From assembly GCF_013836145.1 (NCBI RefSeq), contig NZ_CP057483.1, positions 1,674,001-1,738,000 of the forward strand: a stretch of 64,000 nucleotides of DNA, read 5' to 3'. A program made the translations under genes and the position numbers. Below the pieces are notes generated by a model. The model ran no database searches, was not told the DNA's origin, and was given only the letters and a program-made list of their open reading frames with translations. This document shows, piece by piece, positions 45,330 through 53,289 of this stretch. How positions within the stretch are numbered: the first letter of the stretch is position 1; every line of letters starts with the position of its first letter. This DNA is from Citrobacter sp. RHB25-C09. GTDB taxonomy: Bacteria > Pseudomonadota > Gammaproteobacteria > Enterobacterales > Enterobacteriaceae.

Positions 45330-45346
45330 AACAACTCCGATCAGTT
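45330..45346 (-). promoter_or_regulatory. FadR activator site of fabA
   Basis: On the minus strand, AACTGATCGGAGTTGTT fits the 17-base FadR site with a few mismatches. It directly adjoins the FabR box, as in E. coli, where FadR activates and FabR represses. It also covers the ycbZ stop codon at 45341-45343. Confidence 0.7.
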
Positions 45347-47101
45347 TGGGATAAACCAATTTAGCCAGCGTAACGGCCATGGAAAACGGTGACGTCCATC
45401 CTGTTGCGTCGCCTGAGCGATACGTTCCTGGATAGTTTGCATCAGCGTAGTCTGTCCTTCACCATCCCACAGCAGATTTAACAGAAGCGGCAGCGCGTCG
45501 GTAACGTCTTCCACCGCCCAGATAGTGAATTTCTCTTCTTGAACGGCCTGGAGCAGGGTGGAATGCAGGCTGAGATGCCTGACGTTGGCCGCAGGGATAA
45601 TCACACCTTGCTTACCGGTCAACTCACGCTGCTGGCAAATCGCGAAGAAACCTTCAATCTTCTCATTCAACCCGCCAACAGGCTGAGCCCGCCCAAACTG
45701 ATCGACGGAACCGGTAATGGCGATACTTTGATTCACTGGAACATCCGCCAGCGCACTGATTAAGGCGCACAGTTCAGCCATTGACGCGCTGTCACCATCG
45801 ACTTCGCTGTAAGACTGCTCAAACGTTAACGACGCTGAGAAGGGAATTTGCTGCTCAAGCTGCAGTTCCGACATCAGGAATGCCTGCATGATCATCATTC
45901 CCTTGGCATGAATATTACCGCCAAGTTCAGCTTTTCGCTCAATATCGGTAAATTCACCATCGCCAATGTGTACCACACAGCTAATCCGTGACGGTTCGCC
46001 AAAGGCGCGCGGGTGTCCAGGGAATTCAATGACAGACAGGGCATTAATCTGTCCGATACGTTCACCTTCGGTTTCGATGAGGATCTGTTCCTGGAGGATC
46101 TCATCCTGCATACGCTCGGCGAGAAAGCCTTCTCGCCACTCCCGCTGGGCAAGCATCAGGCTTAGCTGTTCACCGGTGCAAATCTCGCCTTCACAAAGCG
46201 ATGCCACTTCCGTGAACTGTCTGATGATCCATAAAGGGTTAAGCGGAAGCGTATCCTGTTCGCCGGTATAGCGAACAGCCTCCCGTACCAGAATCTCCCA
46301 GGCGTCAGCCGCGGGAATCGGAAGATGGTTGCGCTGCGCAGTCCAGGTGACCCATTGACACCATTGCGTCATGGATTCAGCGTCAACAATCTGTAGGTTA
46401 TCCTCGAACTCACTGTAGATTGCCTGTTCCGCTAATTCCGGCTCCATCTCCTGAAAATCAGCCAGCGACTCACGTTCGCCTACCAGCAACACTTTCATTT
46501 TCAGCGGCATGGACGGTACGGTAACGGGCAGGGGGCGGGATTCATCAAAGGCCACCCAGTCGAAGCGTTCGCGGCTGACAATCGCTTTCAGACGCATCCA
46601 CAGCAGCGGTTGGGCCAAAAGGGTGCGCAATGAGATGACCAGCACGCCACCATTTGCCTGATGAACCAGGCCTGGCTGAAGCGTAATGTCACCGTTAAAC
46701 TGACGCAGGCAGCCAAACAGTTGTTCAGCCTCTACCCAGTCAGCGATGACAACCTGCGTTGAGGTTGCAAAATTATCTTCGGGACGTTCTGCATCGCGAT
46801 AGCGGATTGTATGACCGGAAACCTCGTAGTGCCCTCCTGTCAGTTGACCCGCATCATGGTGCAGACCACGGGCGGCTTCGGCAAGAAGCGTGAGATACTC
46901 AAGCTCCTCTGGGGCTTTGGCCAGCATAAAGGGAGACGACGCCCTGGGCTGCAACAGTTGCTCAAGAGCAAATTGCAGACGGGGTTGAGTATCACTGAGT
47001 AAGGTGTTGTTTTCGTCAGTAACGTGTGGCTGTGCAAATATTTCCTGAAAGCTTTCGGTATCAGGAACCAGATCACGCCATGCAAGTTTCGTAATGGTCA
47101 A
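45341..47101 (-). CDS. ycbZ: Lon-like serine protease YcbZ
   Basis: A 586-residue LonB-type protein. The C-terminal protease domain has a Ser438-Lys481 dyad (DGDSASMAE and NEKIEGF). The N-terminal half shows no Walker A motif, so the AAA module is degenerate or absent. The substrate is not established. It is divergent from matP and ends inside the fabA control region. A GC-content or codon anomaly is not apparent by eye. Confidence 0.92.
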   Translation of the reverse strand: MTITKLAWRDLVPDTESFQEIFAQPHVTDENNTLLSDTQPRLQFALEQLLQPRASSPFMLAKAPEELEYLTLLAEAARGLHHDAGQLTGGHYEVSGHTIRYRDAERPEDNFATSTQVVIADWVEAEQLFGCLRQFNGDITLQPGLVHQANGGVLVISLRTLLAQPLLWMRLKAIVSRERFDWVAFDESRPLPVTVPSMPLKMKVLLVGERESLADFQEMEPELAEQAIYSEFEDNLQIVDAESMTQWCQWVTWTAQRNHLPIPAADAWEILVREAVRYTGEQDTLPLNPLWIIRQFTEVASLCEGEICTGEQLSLMLAQREWREGFLAERMQDEILQEQILIETEGERIGQINALSVIEFPGHPRAFGEPSRISCVVHIGDGEFTDIERKAELGGNIHAKGMMIMQAFLMSELQLEQQIPFSASLTFEQSYSEVDGDSASMAELCALISALADVPVNQSIAITGSVDQFGRAQPVGGLNEKIEGFFAICQQRELTGKQGVIIPAANVRHLSLHSTLLQAVQEEKFTIWAVEDVTDALPLLLNLLWDGEGQTTLMQTIQERIAQATQQDGRHRFPWPLRWLNWFIPN

Positions 47102-47286
47102 AGTCGCTGTTTTTTAGTCTGTTGTAAAAGACGCAATTATACCGTAACCAGCCTCGCTTAACACCTGTAATGCGTGTGTAAACGATTAGAAGGGTGCCGG
47201 GTTGCTCACAGGCTGAAGATTATTTTCTTCAGTTATCGAAAAAGCTGATATTCTGATAGTAGTGACACGGTAACATTGAGATCGCT

Positions 47287-47739
47287 ATGAAATATCAACA
47301 ACTTGAGAATCTTGAAAGCGGTTGGAAGTGGAAGTATCTGGTAAAGAAGCATCGCGAAGGTGAATTGATCACCCGCTATGTGGAAGCCAGTGCGGCCCAG
47401 GAAGTCGTGGATTTATTACTCACGCTCGAAAATGAACCGGTCCGGGTTAACGTCTGGATTGAAGAACATATGAATCCGGCGCTACAAAACCGGATGAAAC
47501 AAACGATACGCGCAAGACGCAAGCGGCACTTTAATGCTGAGCATCAGCATACCCGCAAGAAGTCTATCGATCTCGAATTCATTGTCTGGCAGCGTCTGGC
47601 AGGACTGGCACAGCGGCGCGGAAAAACGCTGTCAGAAACGATCGTGCAGCTGATTGAAGACGCTGAGAATAAAGAAAAATATGCCAACAAGATGTCTTCG
47701 CTGAAGCAGGATTTGCAGGCATTGCTTGGGAAGGAGTAG
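47287..47739 (+). CDS. matP: Ter macrodomain organiser MatP
   Basis: DNA-binding protein of 150 residues. It condenses the terminus region by binding 13-base matS sites and links it to the divisome through ZapB. An N-terminal four-helix bundle, a ribbon-helix-helix (RKKSIDLEFIVWQRL onward, about 95-125) and a C-terminal coiled coil for tetramer formation are visible. It restricts MukBEF from the terminus, and the mukFEB operon lies 30 kb away in this window. I noticed no matS site here. Confidence 0.96.
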   Translation: MKYQQLENLESGWKWKYLVKKHREGELITRYVEASAAQEVVDLLLTLENEPVRVNVWIEEHMNPALQNRMKQTIRARRKRHFNAEHQHTRKKSIDLEFIVWQRLAGLAQRRGKTLSETIVQLIEDAENKEKYANKMSSLKQDLQALLGKE

Positions 47740-47779
47740 TTCTTTTTCGTCCTCTCATCTTTGGCGGTATATACAGACG

Positions 47780-47810
47780 AAAAAAAACCCCGCATCGCGG
47801 GGTTTTTTAT
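47780..47810. terminator. Bidirectional terminator between matP and ompA
   Basis: CCCCGC (47788-47793) with GCGGGG (47797-47802), flanked by eight A on one side and six T on the other, so it works in both directions. Confidence 0.9.
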
Positions 47811-47821
47811 TAGACGGGAAC

Positions 47822-48874
47822 TTAAGCCTGCGGCTGAGTTACAACGTCTTTGATACCTTTAACTTCGATCTCAACGCGACGATCCGGAGCCAGGCAGTCG
47901 ATCAGTGCAGCGCGAGCTTTCACGTTGTCACAGGTGCTACCGGTAACCGGGTTGGATTCGCCCATGCCACGTGCAGAGATTTTGTCAGCCGGGATACCTT
48001 TAGAGATCAGGTAATCAACAACAGACTGAGCACGTTTCTCAGACAGACCCTGGTTGTAAGCGTCAGAACCGATGCGGTCAGTGAAGCCCAGAACCACTAC
48101 GGAACCGTCTTTCGGATCCAGGTTGCTCAGCTGGCTGTACATCTGATCCAGAGCCTGCTGGCCTTCTGGTTTCAGAGTGGCTTTGTTGAAGTTGAACAGA
48201 ACGTCAGACTTCAGAGTGAAGTGCTTGGTCTGTACTTCTGGAGCCGGAGCCGGAGCCGGAGCGATCGGAGCAGCTTCTTCCTGCTGGCCGAAACGGTAAG
48301 AAACACCAACACTCAGCAGACCGTTGTCTGGGCGAGTACCGATGGTGTTAGCGTCACCGATGTTGTTGGTCCACTGGTATTCCAGACGGGTAGCGATGTC
48401 GCGGGTAACTGCCCACTCAACACCACCAGCGAATACTGGAGATACGCCAGTGTCGTGGTCTTTAAAGGATGCGCCACCAGGAACGTTAGCCTTGGTGTCT
48501 GCACGCCAAACCATACCACCCAGACGAGTGTAGATGTCCAGATCGTCAGTGATTGGGTAACCCAGTTTAGCGGTCAGCTGAACGCCCTGAGCTTTGAAAG
48601 CGCCATTGATGTTGTCGCCTTTGTACGGCATACGACCTAACCAGTCGTAACCCATTTCAAAGCCAACATACGGGTTAACCTGGTAACCACCAAAAGCACC
48701 TGCACCCAGTTGGTTTTCGTGGGTCGGACCATTGTTAGGAATGAAACCAGTGTCATGGTACTGGGACCAGCCCAGTTTAGCACCAGTGTACCAGGTGTTA
48801 TCTTTCGGAGCGGCCTGCGCTACGGTAGCGAAACCAGCCAGTGCCACTGCAATCGCGATAGCTGTCTTTTTCAT
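47822..48874 (-). CDS. ompA: Outer-membrane protein OmpA
   Basis: Major outer-membrane protein joining the membrane to peptidoglycan. It is 350 residues. The signal peptide is MKKTAIAIAV..., ending AQA at residue 21; an eight-strand barrel follows, then a proline-alanine linker (PAPAPAPE) and the periplasmic OmpA domain with its peptidoglycan-binding FTDRIGS and NxxLSxxRA region. The start at 48874 follows a GAGG site; an ORF extension of 24 codons is leader sequence. Confidence 0.98.
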   Translation of the reverse strand: MKKTAIAIAVALAGFATVAQAAPKDNTWYTGAKLGWSQYHDTGFIPNNGPTHENQLGAGAFGGYQVNPYVGFEMGYDWLGRMPYKGDNINGAFKAQGVQLTAKLGYPITDDLDIYTRLGGMVWRADTKANVPGGASFKDHDTGVSPVFAGGVEWAVTRDIATRLEYQWTNNIGDANTIGTRPDNGLLSVGVSYRFGQQEEAAPIAPAPAPAPEVQTKHFTLKSDVLFNFNKATLKPEGQQALDQMYSQLSNLDPKDGSVVVLGFTDRIGSDAYNQGLSEKRAQSVVDYLISKGIPADKISARGMGESNPVTGSTCDNVKARAALIDCLAPDRRVEIEVKGIKDVVTQPQA

Positions 48875-49229
48875 TTTTTGCGCCTCGTTATCATCCAAAA
48901 TACGCCATGAATATCTCCAACGAGATAACACGGTTAAATCCTTCACCGGGGGACTTGTTCAATAGTTACTCTACCGATATCTGCGGCTTACACCGAGCAC
49001 CCCTGGCGATGTAAAGTCTACAACGTAGTTGAAAACTTACAAGTGTGAAGTCTGTCAGGCATATGAAAAAAAAAAGCTTGTATACATAATATTTAACATT
49101 CGCCGCATCGGAATTATCCGGCAAACTTCTCGCAGACCGCTTCTGACAAGCGTTCTTCGGAAAAACTCGTTGAGCCTCAATGCATCACTGTGAGGCGAAA
49201 AATAATTCCAGGATAATTCCTAATTTTAC
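48875..49229 (-). promoter_or_regulatory. ompA leader and promoter, sulA 3' region
   Basis: A 355-base gene-free stretch. Nearest ompA is the long leader, about 134 bases, which in E. coli forms stem-loops that stabilise the mRNA and is targeted by the sRNA MicA at the ribosome site. Promoter sequence resembling ompA P1 lies near 49010-49050. Near 49172-49195 a hairpin formed by GCCTCA and TGAGGC, and a T-10 tract at about 49066 (both on the minus strand), lie behind sulA and may end its transcript. Confidence 0.7.
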
Positions 49230-49739
49230 TCAATGATACAAATTCGAATGAATTTTTAGCCCAGTCTGGTGTCTCGTGGCATGAGCATGTGCGCTAACAG
49301 GACGCATGATAAAACCCATCGCGCTACCTTCATCGGCGGCTTTTACCAGCTCAGCATGCTCTTCCTCGGTTAACTCTTCTGCCAGCCAACCAATCACCAC
49401 GCTGTAGTTTCCTGTTCGTAACGCGCGAACCATGGATTCAAGCGTATCGCAGGGTGCGAGTTGATTAATCTGCATCACCTTCGTTAATGGCAACCCGGCA
49501 GACTGCACCCATTCGCGGCTCAACTTTTGCTGCGGGGTCAGCCAAAGCTGCCAGCGAGACTGTTGCCCTAACTGTTGCAGAAGCGGTAACAACAGTAACT
49601 GCGTCATCATGGGCTGGTCTTCGCGATAGACCACTTCACTGATAAGCCCGGCGGTAGCGTTCTCTGATGAGACGCGCGCAATGCTGCTTGATGTGGAAGA
49701 GAATGACGAAGAACGATTTGCATAGCCTGAAGTGTACAT
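49230..49739 (-). CDS. sulA: SOS cell division inhibitor SulA
   Basis: Binds FtsZ and blocks septation during the SOS response; Lon degrades it afterwards. It is 169 residues, and the C-terminal HSNLYH degron recognised by Lon is intact. The ATG at 49739 (MYTSGYANRSS) is preferred over one two codons upstream. A strong LexA box lies at 49761-49780. Confidence 0.97.
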   Translation of the reverse strand: MYTSGYANRSSSFSSTSSSIARVSSENATAGLISEVVYREDQPMMTQLLLLPLLQQLGQQSRWQLWLTPQQKLSREWVQSAGLPLTKVMQINQLAPCDTLESMVRALRTGNYSVVIGWLAEELTEEEHAELVKAADEGSAMGFIMRPVSAHAHATRHQTGLKIHSNLYH

Positions 49740-49760
49740 AATCAATCCAGCCCTGTGAGT

Positions 49761-49780
49761 TACTGTATGTATGTACAGTA
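49761..49780 (-). promoter_or_regulatory. LexA box of sulA
   Basis: TACTGTATGTATGTACAGTA matches the SOS consensus CTGT-N8-ACAG with alternating TA/TG inside and TA flanks. It is 22-41 bases before the sulA ATG, covering the promoter. Confidence 0.95.
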
Positions 49781-49956
49781 ACCCTGCCGTAGTGAAAGAT
49801 CAACTTTATTTTCGGAAACAGACTCGCAATTTTTATTCGATGTAGCGGTAATAACGAAATACAACTTGCCCCATAGGAATAACTTGCCTATGTTCGTCTT
49901 TAACGGATCCGTGACGGCAAATCATTTATTTAGTTTATGATTTAAAAGGGAATTTT

Positions 49957-50523
49957 ATGAAAGTACACTCCTATGAAAGGATCTATAAATCACAGGAATA
50001 TTTATCTTCACTGGGGACGATCCGCTACCGGTCGCTCTTCGGTAGCTACAGTCTGACAATCGAAGAGACGGTATTTGCCATGGTCGATAAAGGGGAGCTT
50101 TACCTTCGTGCTTGTGAGCAAAGTGTACTGTACTGTGTGAAGCATAGACCTGTCTGGTTGACATTGATGAAGCGTGGACGTCCGGTCATGCTTAACTATT
50201 ATCAGGTCGACGAAAAGCTGTGGTGCGATCAGCCGCAGTTGATCGAGCTATCCCAATATTCACTCGATGCGGCAAAGATGGAAAAGCATAGTCGTGGCTC
50301 GCGGCACCGACTAAAAGACCTCCCCAACATGACATTTCATCTGGAGAGCTTGCTAAATGAAGCCGGAATTAACGATGTTCGTACTTTGAAAATACTGGGC
50401 GCGAAAATGTGTTGGTTACGGCTTCGACAGGCAAATAAATCGATTACCGAAAAAGTTCTCTACATCCTCGAAGGCGCGATTAATGGTACCCATGAGGCGG
50501 CGCTCCCGGCGTTGCGCCGCTAG
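49957..50523 (+). CDS. sxy: Competence regulator Sxy (TfoX), shortened by amber
   Basis: TfoX-family activator that works with CRP at CRP-S promoters of competence genes. The reading frame gives 188 residues with both TfoX N and C domains. It ends at TAG (50521-50523) where E. coli Sxy, as I recall, has Gln. In frame after it come codons for ELAEWVKSLS and more, up to TGA at 50584-50586. The protein therefore lacks about 21 C-terminal residues. The core of the C domain is retained. Whether function is lost is unknown. Confidence 0.9.
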   Translation: MKVHSYERIYKSQEYLSSLGTIRYRSLFGSYSLTIEETVFAMVDKGELYLRACEQSVLYCVKHRPVWLTLMKRGRPVMLNYYQVDEKLWCDQPQLIELSQYSLDAAKMEKHSRGSRHRLKDLPNMTFHLESLLNEAGINDVRTLKILGAKMCWLRLRQANKSITEKVLYILEGAINGTHEAALPALRR

Positions 50524-50539
50524 GAGCTTGCTGAGTGGG

Positions 50540-52702
50540 TCAAATCGCTTTCGCAAGACCCGGTTTTTCAGGTGAAGATTCTGTGATGACGTGCTGGAGC
50601 CTGCCGATCTCTGGAAGCAGGGCAACCAACAAGCCAACCTGCTGAATAACGAGCGGTTCTTTGCTGTCGGGGCGGGGTTCAAGCTGCTGGATACGCAGTT
50701 TCAACGCTGACAGCGCCTCCTGTACACGTTGTTCATCGGCGGGAAGATGGTGAAGCGCATCATCGACATAACATACGGCATCGTCTAACAACGCCAGTAC
50801 ATCCGGATTGCTGAGTTTTTCGCGATGTGCGCCCAGCGCAGAAATATAGCTGGTAAACGTATGGTTGAGGCAGAGCAGTCGAAATGCGGCTTCACGAGTT
50901 TGAGCGGTGACATCGGGTTCGCTGGACATATTCGACACCACGGAAGCCAGTTCGGCATCGCGATTATGCGCATCCCGGCGAGCAATGCGGTATGCCAGTC
51001 GATTGTCACGTCCCTGATGGTATTGCTCAAGAATGGCGTCCAGATAGCGGCAGTTGGCATCTGTCGCCCTCTGCAATACGCGAGGAAGATTACGAAAACG
51101 CCAGTCAGGCCAGATAAAACTGACTGCAGCCCAGGCGATAGCGCAACCAATCAGCGTGTCAATCACGCGCGGCAGGGCGACTTCGAAACCTTCGCCAAGC
51201 AAATTAAAGCAAAGCAGCACCAGCAGGGTAATAAACATGGTGGCATGGGCATACTGAACATTACGAAACGCGAAAAACAGCACCCCGGTGATCACCAATA
51301 AAATCAGCTGGCCTTCCAGCGACGGAACAAACCATAAAATGGGGATTCCAATGGCTACCCCGAGCAGCGTACCGATGATCCTTAGCGCCAGACGGTGCCG
51401 CGTAGCGTTGTAGTTTGGCTGGCAGACAAACAGGCTTGTCAGCAGGATCCAATAACCGTGATGCATCCCGGTTATCTGGATGATTGCGTAGCCGACGCAC
51501 AGCACCAATGACATTCTTACCGCATGGCGAAAGAGCGCTGATTCCGGCGTGAAGTTACGACTCAGTCGCAGCCAGATATCACTAAAACCATGCGGGCTGT
51601 CATCCGCCAGTTGATCCTCCGAATCGTTTCGCGGCAGGGCCTGCGCCTGTTCGGATTCAATGGTAGCCAACTGCGCATCGATAGCCCGTAAATTTGCCAG
51701 CAAAAAACCCAGTGTTTTAAGTAAATCTGCGCAAGCCCCACTGGCTCGCATTCTCTCAAGCGCAGCATCAAGATGGGTAAAGGCGCGTTCAAAATGAGGA
51801 TCGTGCTGATAGGGCGTACGCAGCAAAATACAGCGTGACAGTTTCAGACATGCCTGGCCCTGCATCGACATCAGCCGCTGGAAGCGAAACATCACATCGC
51901 TGTGCCGAAAATGCTCGCGCAGCGTCTGATACTGAATATGCGAAGAGCTTGCCCGCTCGTGAATGTCCTGCGCCACGAAGTAATAGTGCAGGGTACGTCG
52001 CGTACCCCGCTGTCCACGGTCGCCGCGCAGACGCGAAAGGAGTGAAACCTTGGTCTGGTTCAGCGTGGCCATGAGTTGCCCATTCGCCAGCGCGAGATCG
52101 TAAAGCGGCGCCTGGCTTTCATCTTCTATATCCGGATCAAACAGCCGCGATTTGAGTTCAAGATAGTGTGCGAGTTGCTCATAGCTGCGCGCCAGGTTGT
52201 CCTGAAGCGGGCGAATGGGGAACAGCAGATGCCCGGTAAGCGTAAGCCCGTTGTACCAAATGGCTCCGGCCAGCAGCAGAAGCGGTTGTTGATACCACAG
52301 TGCATAAAGCGACGTTCCGAGCATGGTGTAAATGGCAATCAGTAACGCACCAAACGCAATCGTGGCATACCGTTGCCCAAGACCGCCGAGCAGGATGAAC
52401 CCACTGGTAGAAAGCGTCAGGCCGAGAGCAAAAAGCCAGGGGTAGGGAAACAGCAATTCTACCGAGGCGGAAGCGATAAAAAAGCAGATAAGGGTGATGA
52501 TCAGATTGCGTAAGCGCCCTGCGAGACGATCGTCCAGATCAGTCAGGGCGGCGGCAACCATCCCTAATGTCAACGGAATGGTGAGCTTGACGTCACCCAG
52601 CCACCACGGAAGTGCGGTGGTCCCACAAAGCGCGATAAATATACGCACATAGTACAGCCAGGTGCTGTTCCAGGTGTAGCGACGGAGCAGGGGACTTAAC
52701 AT
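50540..52702 (-). CDS. yccS: FUSC-family inner-membrane protein YccS
   Basis: A 720-residue protein of the FUSC/YccS-YhfK group. Two sets of about five to six membrane helices (roughly 15-170 and 395-530) alternate with two cytoplasmic domains. The transported substrate is not known; relatives include aromatic acid exporters. It follows yccF by 18 bases, so the two are cotranscribed. It converges on sxy, and its end overlaps the codons beyond the sxy amber. Confidence 0.93.
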   Translation of the reverse strand: MLSPLLRRYTWNSTWLYYVRIFIALCGTTALPWWLGDVKLTIPLTLGMVAAALTDLDDRLAGRLRNLIITLICFFIASASVELLFPYPWLFALGLTLSTSGFILLGGLGQRYATIAFGALLIAIYTMLGTSLYALWYQQPLLLLAGAIWYNGLTLTGHLLFPIRPLQDNLARSYEQLAHYLELKSRLFDPDIEDESQAPLYDLALANGQLMATLNQTKVSLLSRLRGDRGQRGTRRTLHYYFVAQDIHERASSSHIQYQTLREHFRHSDVMFRFQRLMSMQGQACLKLSRCILLRTPYQHDPHFERAFTHLDAALERMRASGACADLLKTLGFLLANLRAIDAQLATIESEQAQALPRNDSEDQLADDSPHGFSDIWLRLSRNFTPESALFRHAVRMSLVLCVGYAIIQITGMHHGYWILLTSLFVCQPNYNATRHRLALRIIGTLLGVAIGIPILWFVPSLEGQLILLVITGVLFFAFRNVQYAHATMFITLLVLLCFNLLGEGFEVALPRVIDTLIGCAIAWAAVSFIWPDWRFRNLPRVLQRATDANCRYLDAILEQYHQGRDNRLAYRIARRDAHNRDAELASVVSNMSSEPDVTAQTREAAFRLLCLNHTFTSYISALGAHREKLSNPDVLALLDDAVCYVDDALHHLPADEQRVQEALSALKLRIQQLEPRPDSKEPLVIQQVGLLVALLPEIGRLQHVITESSPEKPGLAKAI

Positions 52703-52720
52703 AACGGTATTCGGTCCTGA

Positions 52721-53167
52721 TTACATAAATCGGCGGCGGGCATTTGCTTCACGTGCTGCCTGCGCCATCTCGACGGAAACCACCCGACGACCCACAGGCC
52801 AAAGCGCAATAGCGGCAATTTTGAAGTTAGCGATACCGACAGGAATGCCAATAATCGTGATGCATTGGGCAATACCCGAAACAATATGCATCAGGCATAA
52901 CCACCAGCCGAAGAAAATAAACCAGAAAATGTTCAACAGCGTGCCGCCCGTATTCATTAACGCACTTTTGCCCTCGGGATTCAGTTCATCAACATGCACC
53001 GCTTCATTACCATAAGGCAGCAGGGATAATTTAGTGATTTCCCAGCATGAGCGGGTCAATGGCAAAGTGAAAATAAGGACGATGCTCACTAAGGTCGCCA
53101 GTAGCCAGGCCAGCGTAGTCGCAAAACCACCCAGCACAAAATTCAAAATATTCAGAACAGTACGCAT
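52721..53167 (-). CDS. yccF: Inner-membrane protein YccF
   Basis: A 148-residue YccF-domain protein with hydrophobic segments near residues 5-35 and 70-115, and a basic C-terminus. No biochemical function is known. The start at 53167 (MRTVLNILNF) is the family start; 22 upstream codons are non-conserved. It is the first gene of yccF-yccS and divergent from helD. Confidence 0.9.
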   Translation of the reverse strand: MRTVLNILNFVLGGFATTLAWLLATLVSIVLIFTLPLTRSCWEITKLSLLPYGNEAVHVDELNPEGKSALMNTGGTLLNIFWFIFFGWWLCLMHIVSGIAQCITIIGIPVGIANFKIAAIALWPVGRRVVSVEMAQAAREANARRRFM

Positions 53168-53289
53168 AAACCCTCGATGAATTCCGGTTTTCTGTGATTG
53201 CTGCAATTGTAACGTTTTTTTGGACTGGAGCACGTATTCTCTGGCGGTTACACTGAGAAGAAATACTCTTTGTCTGGATCGGCTGAGTC

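Noticed and set aside
47726..48640. Open frame of 304 codons on the plus strand
   Set aside because: Antisense to ompA and starting in the matP end and terminator; the strong codon bias of ompA explains it.
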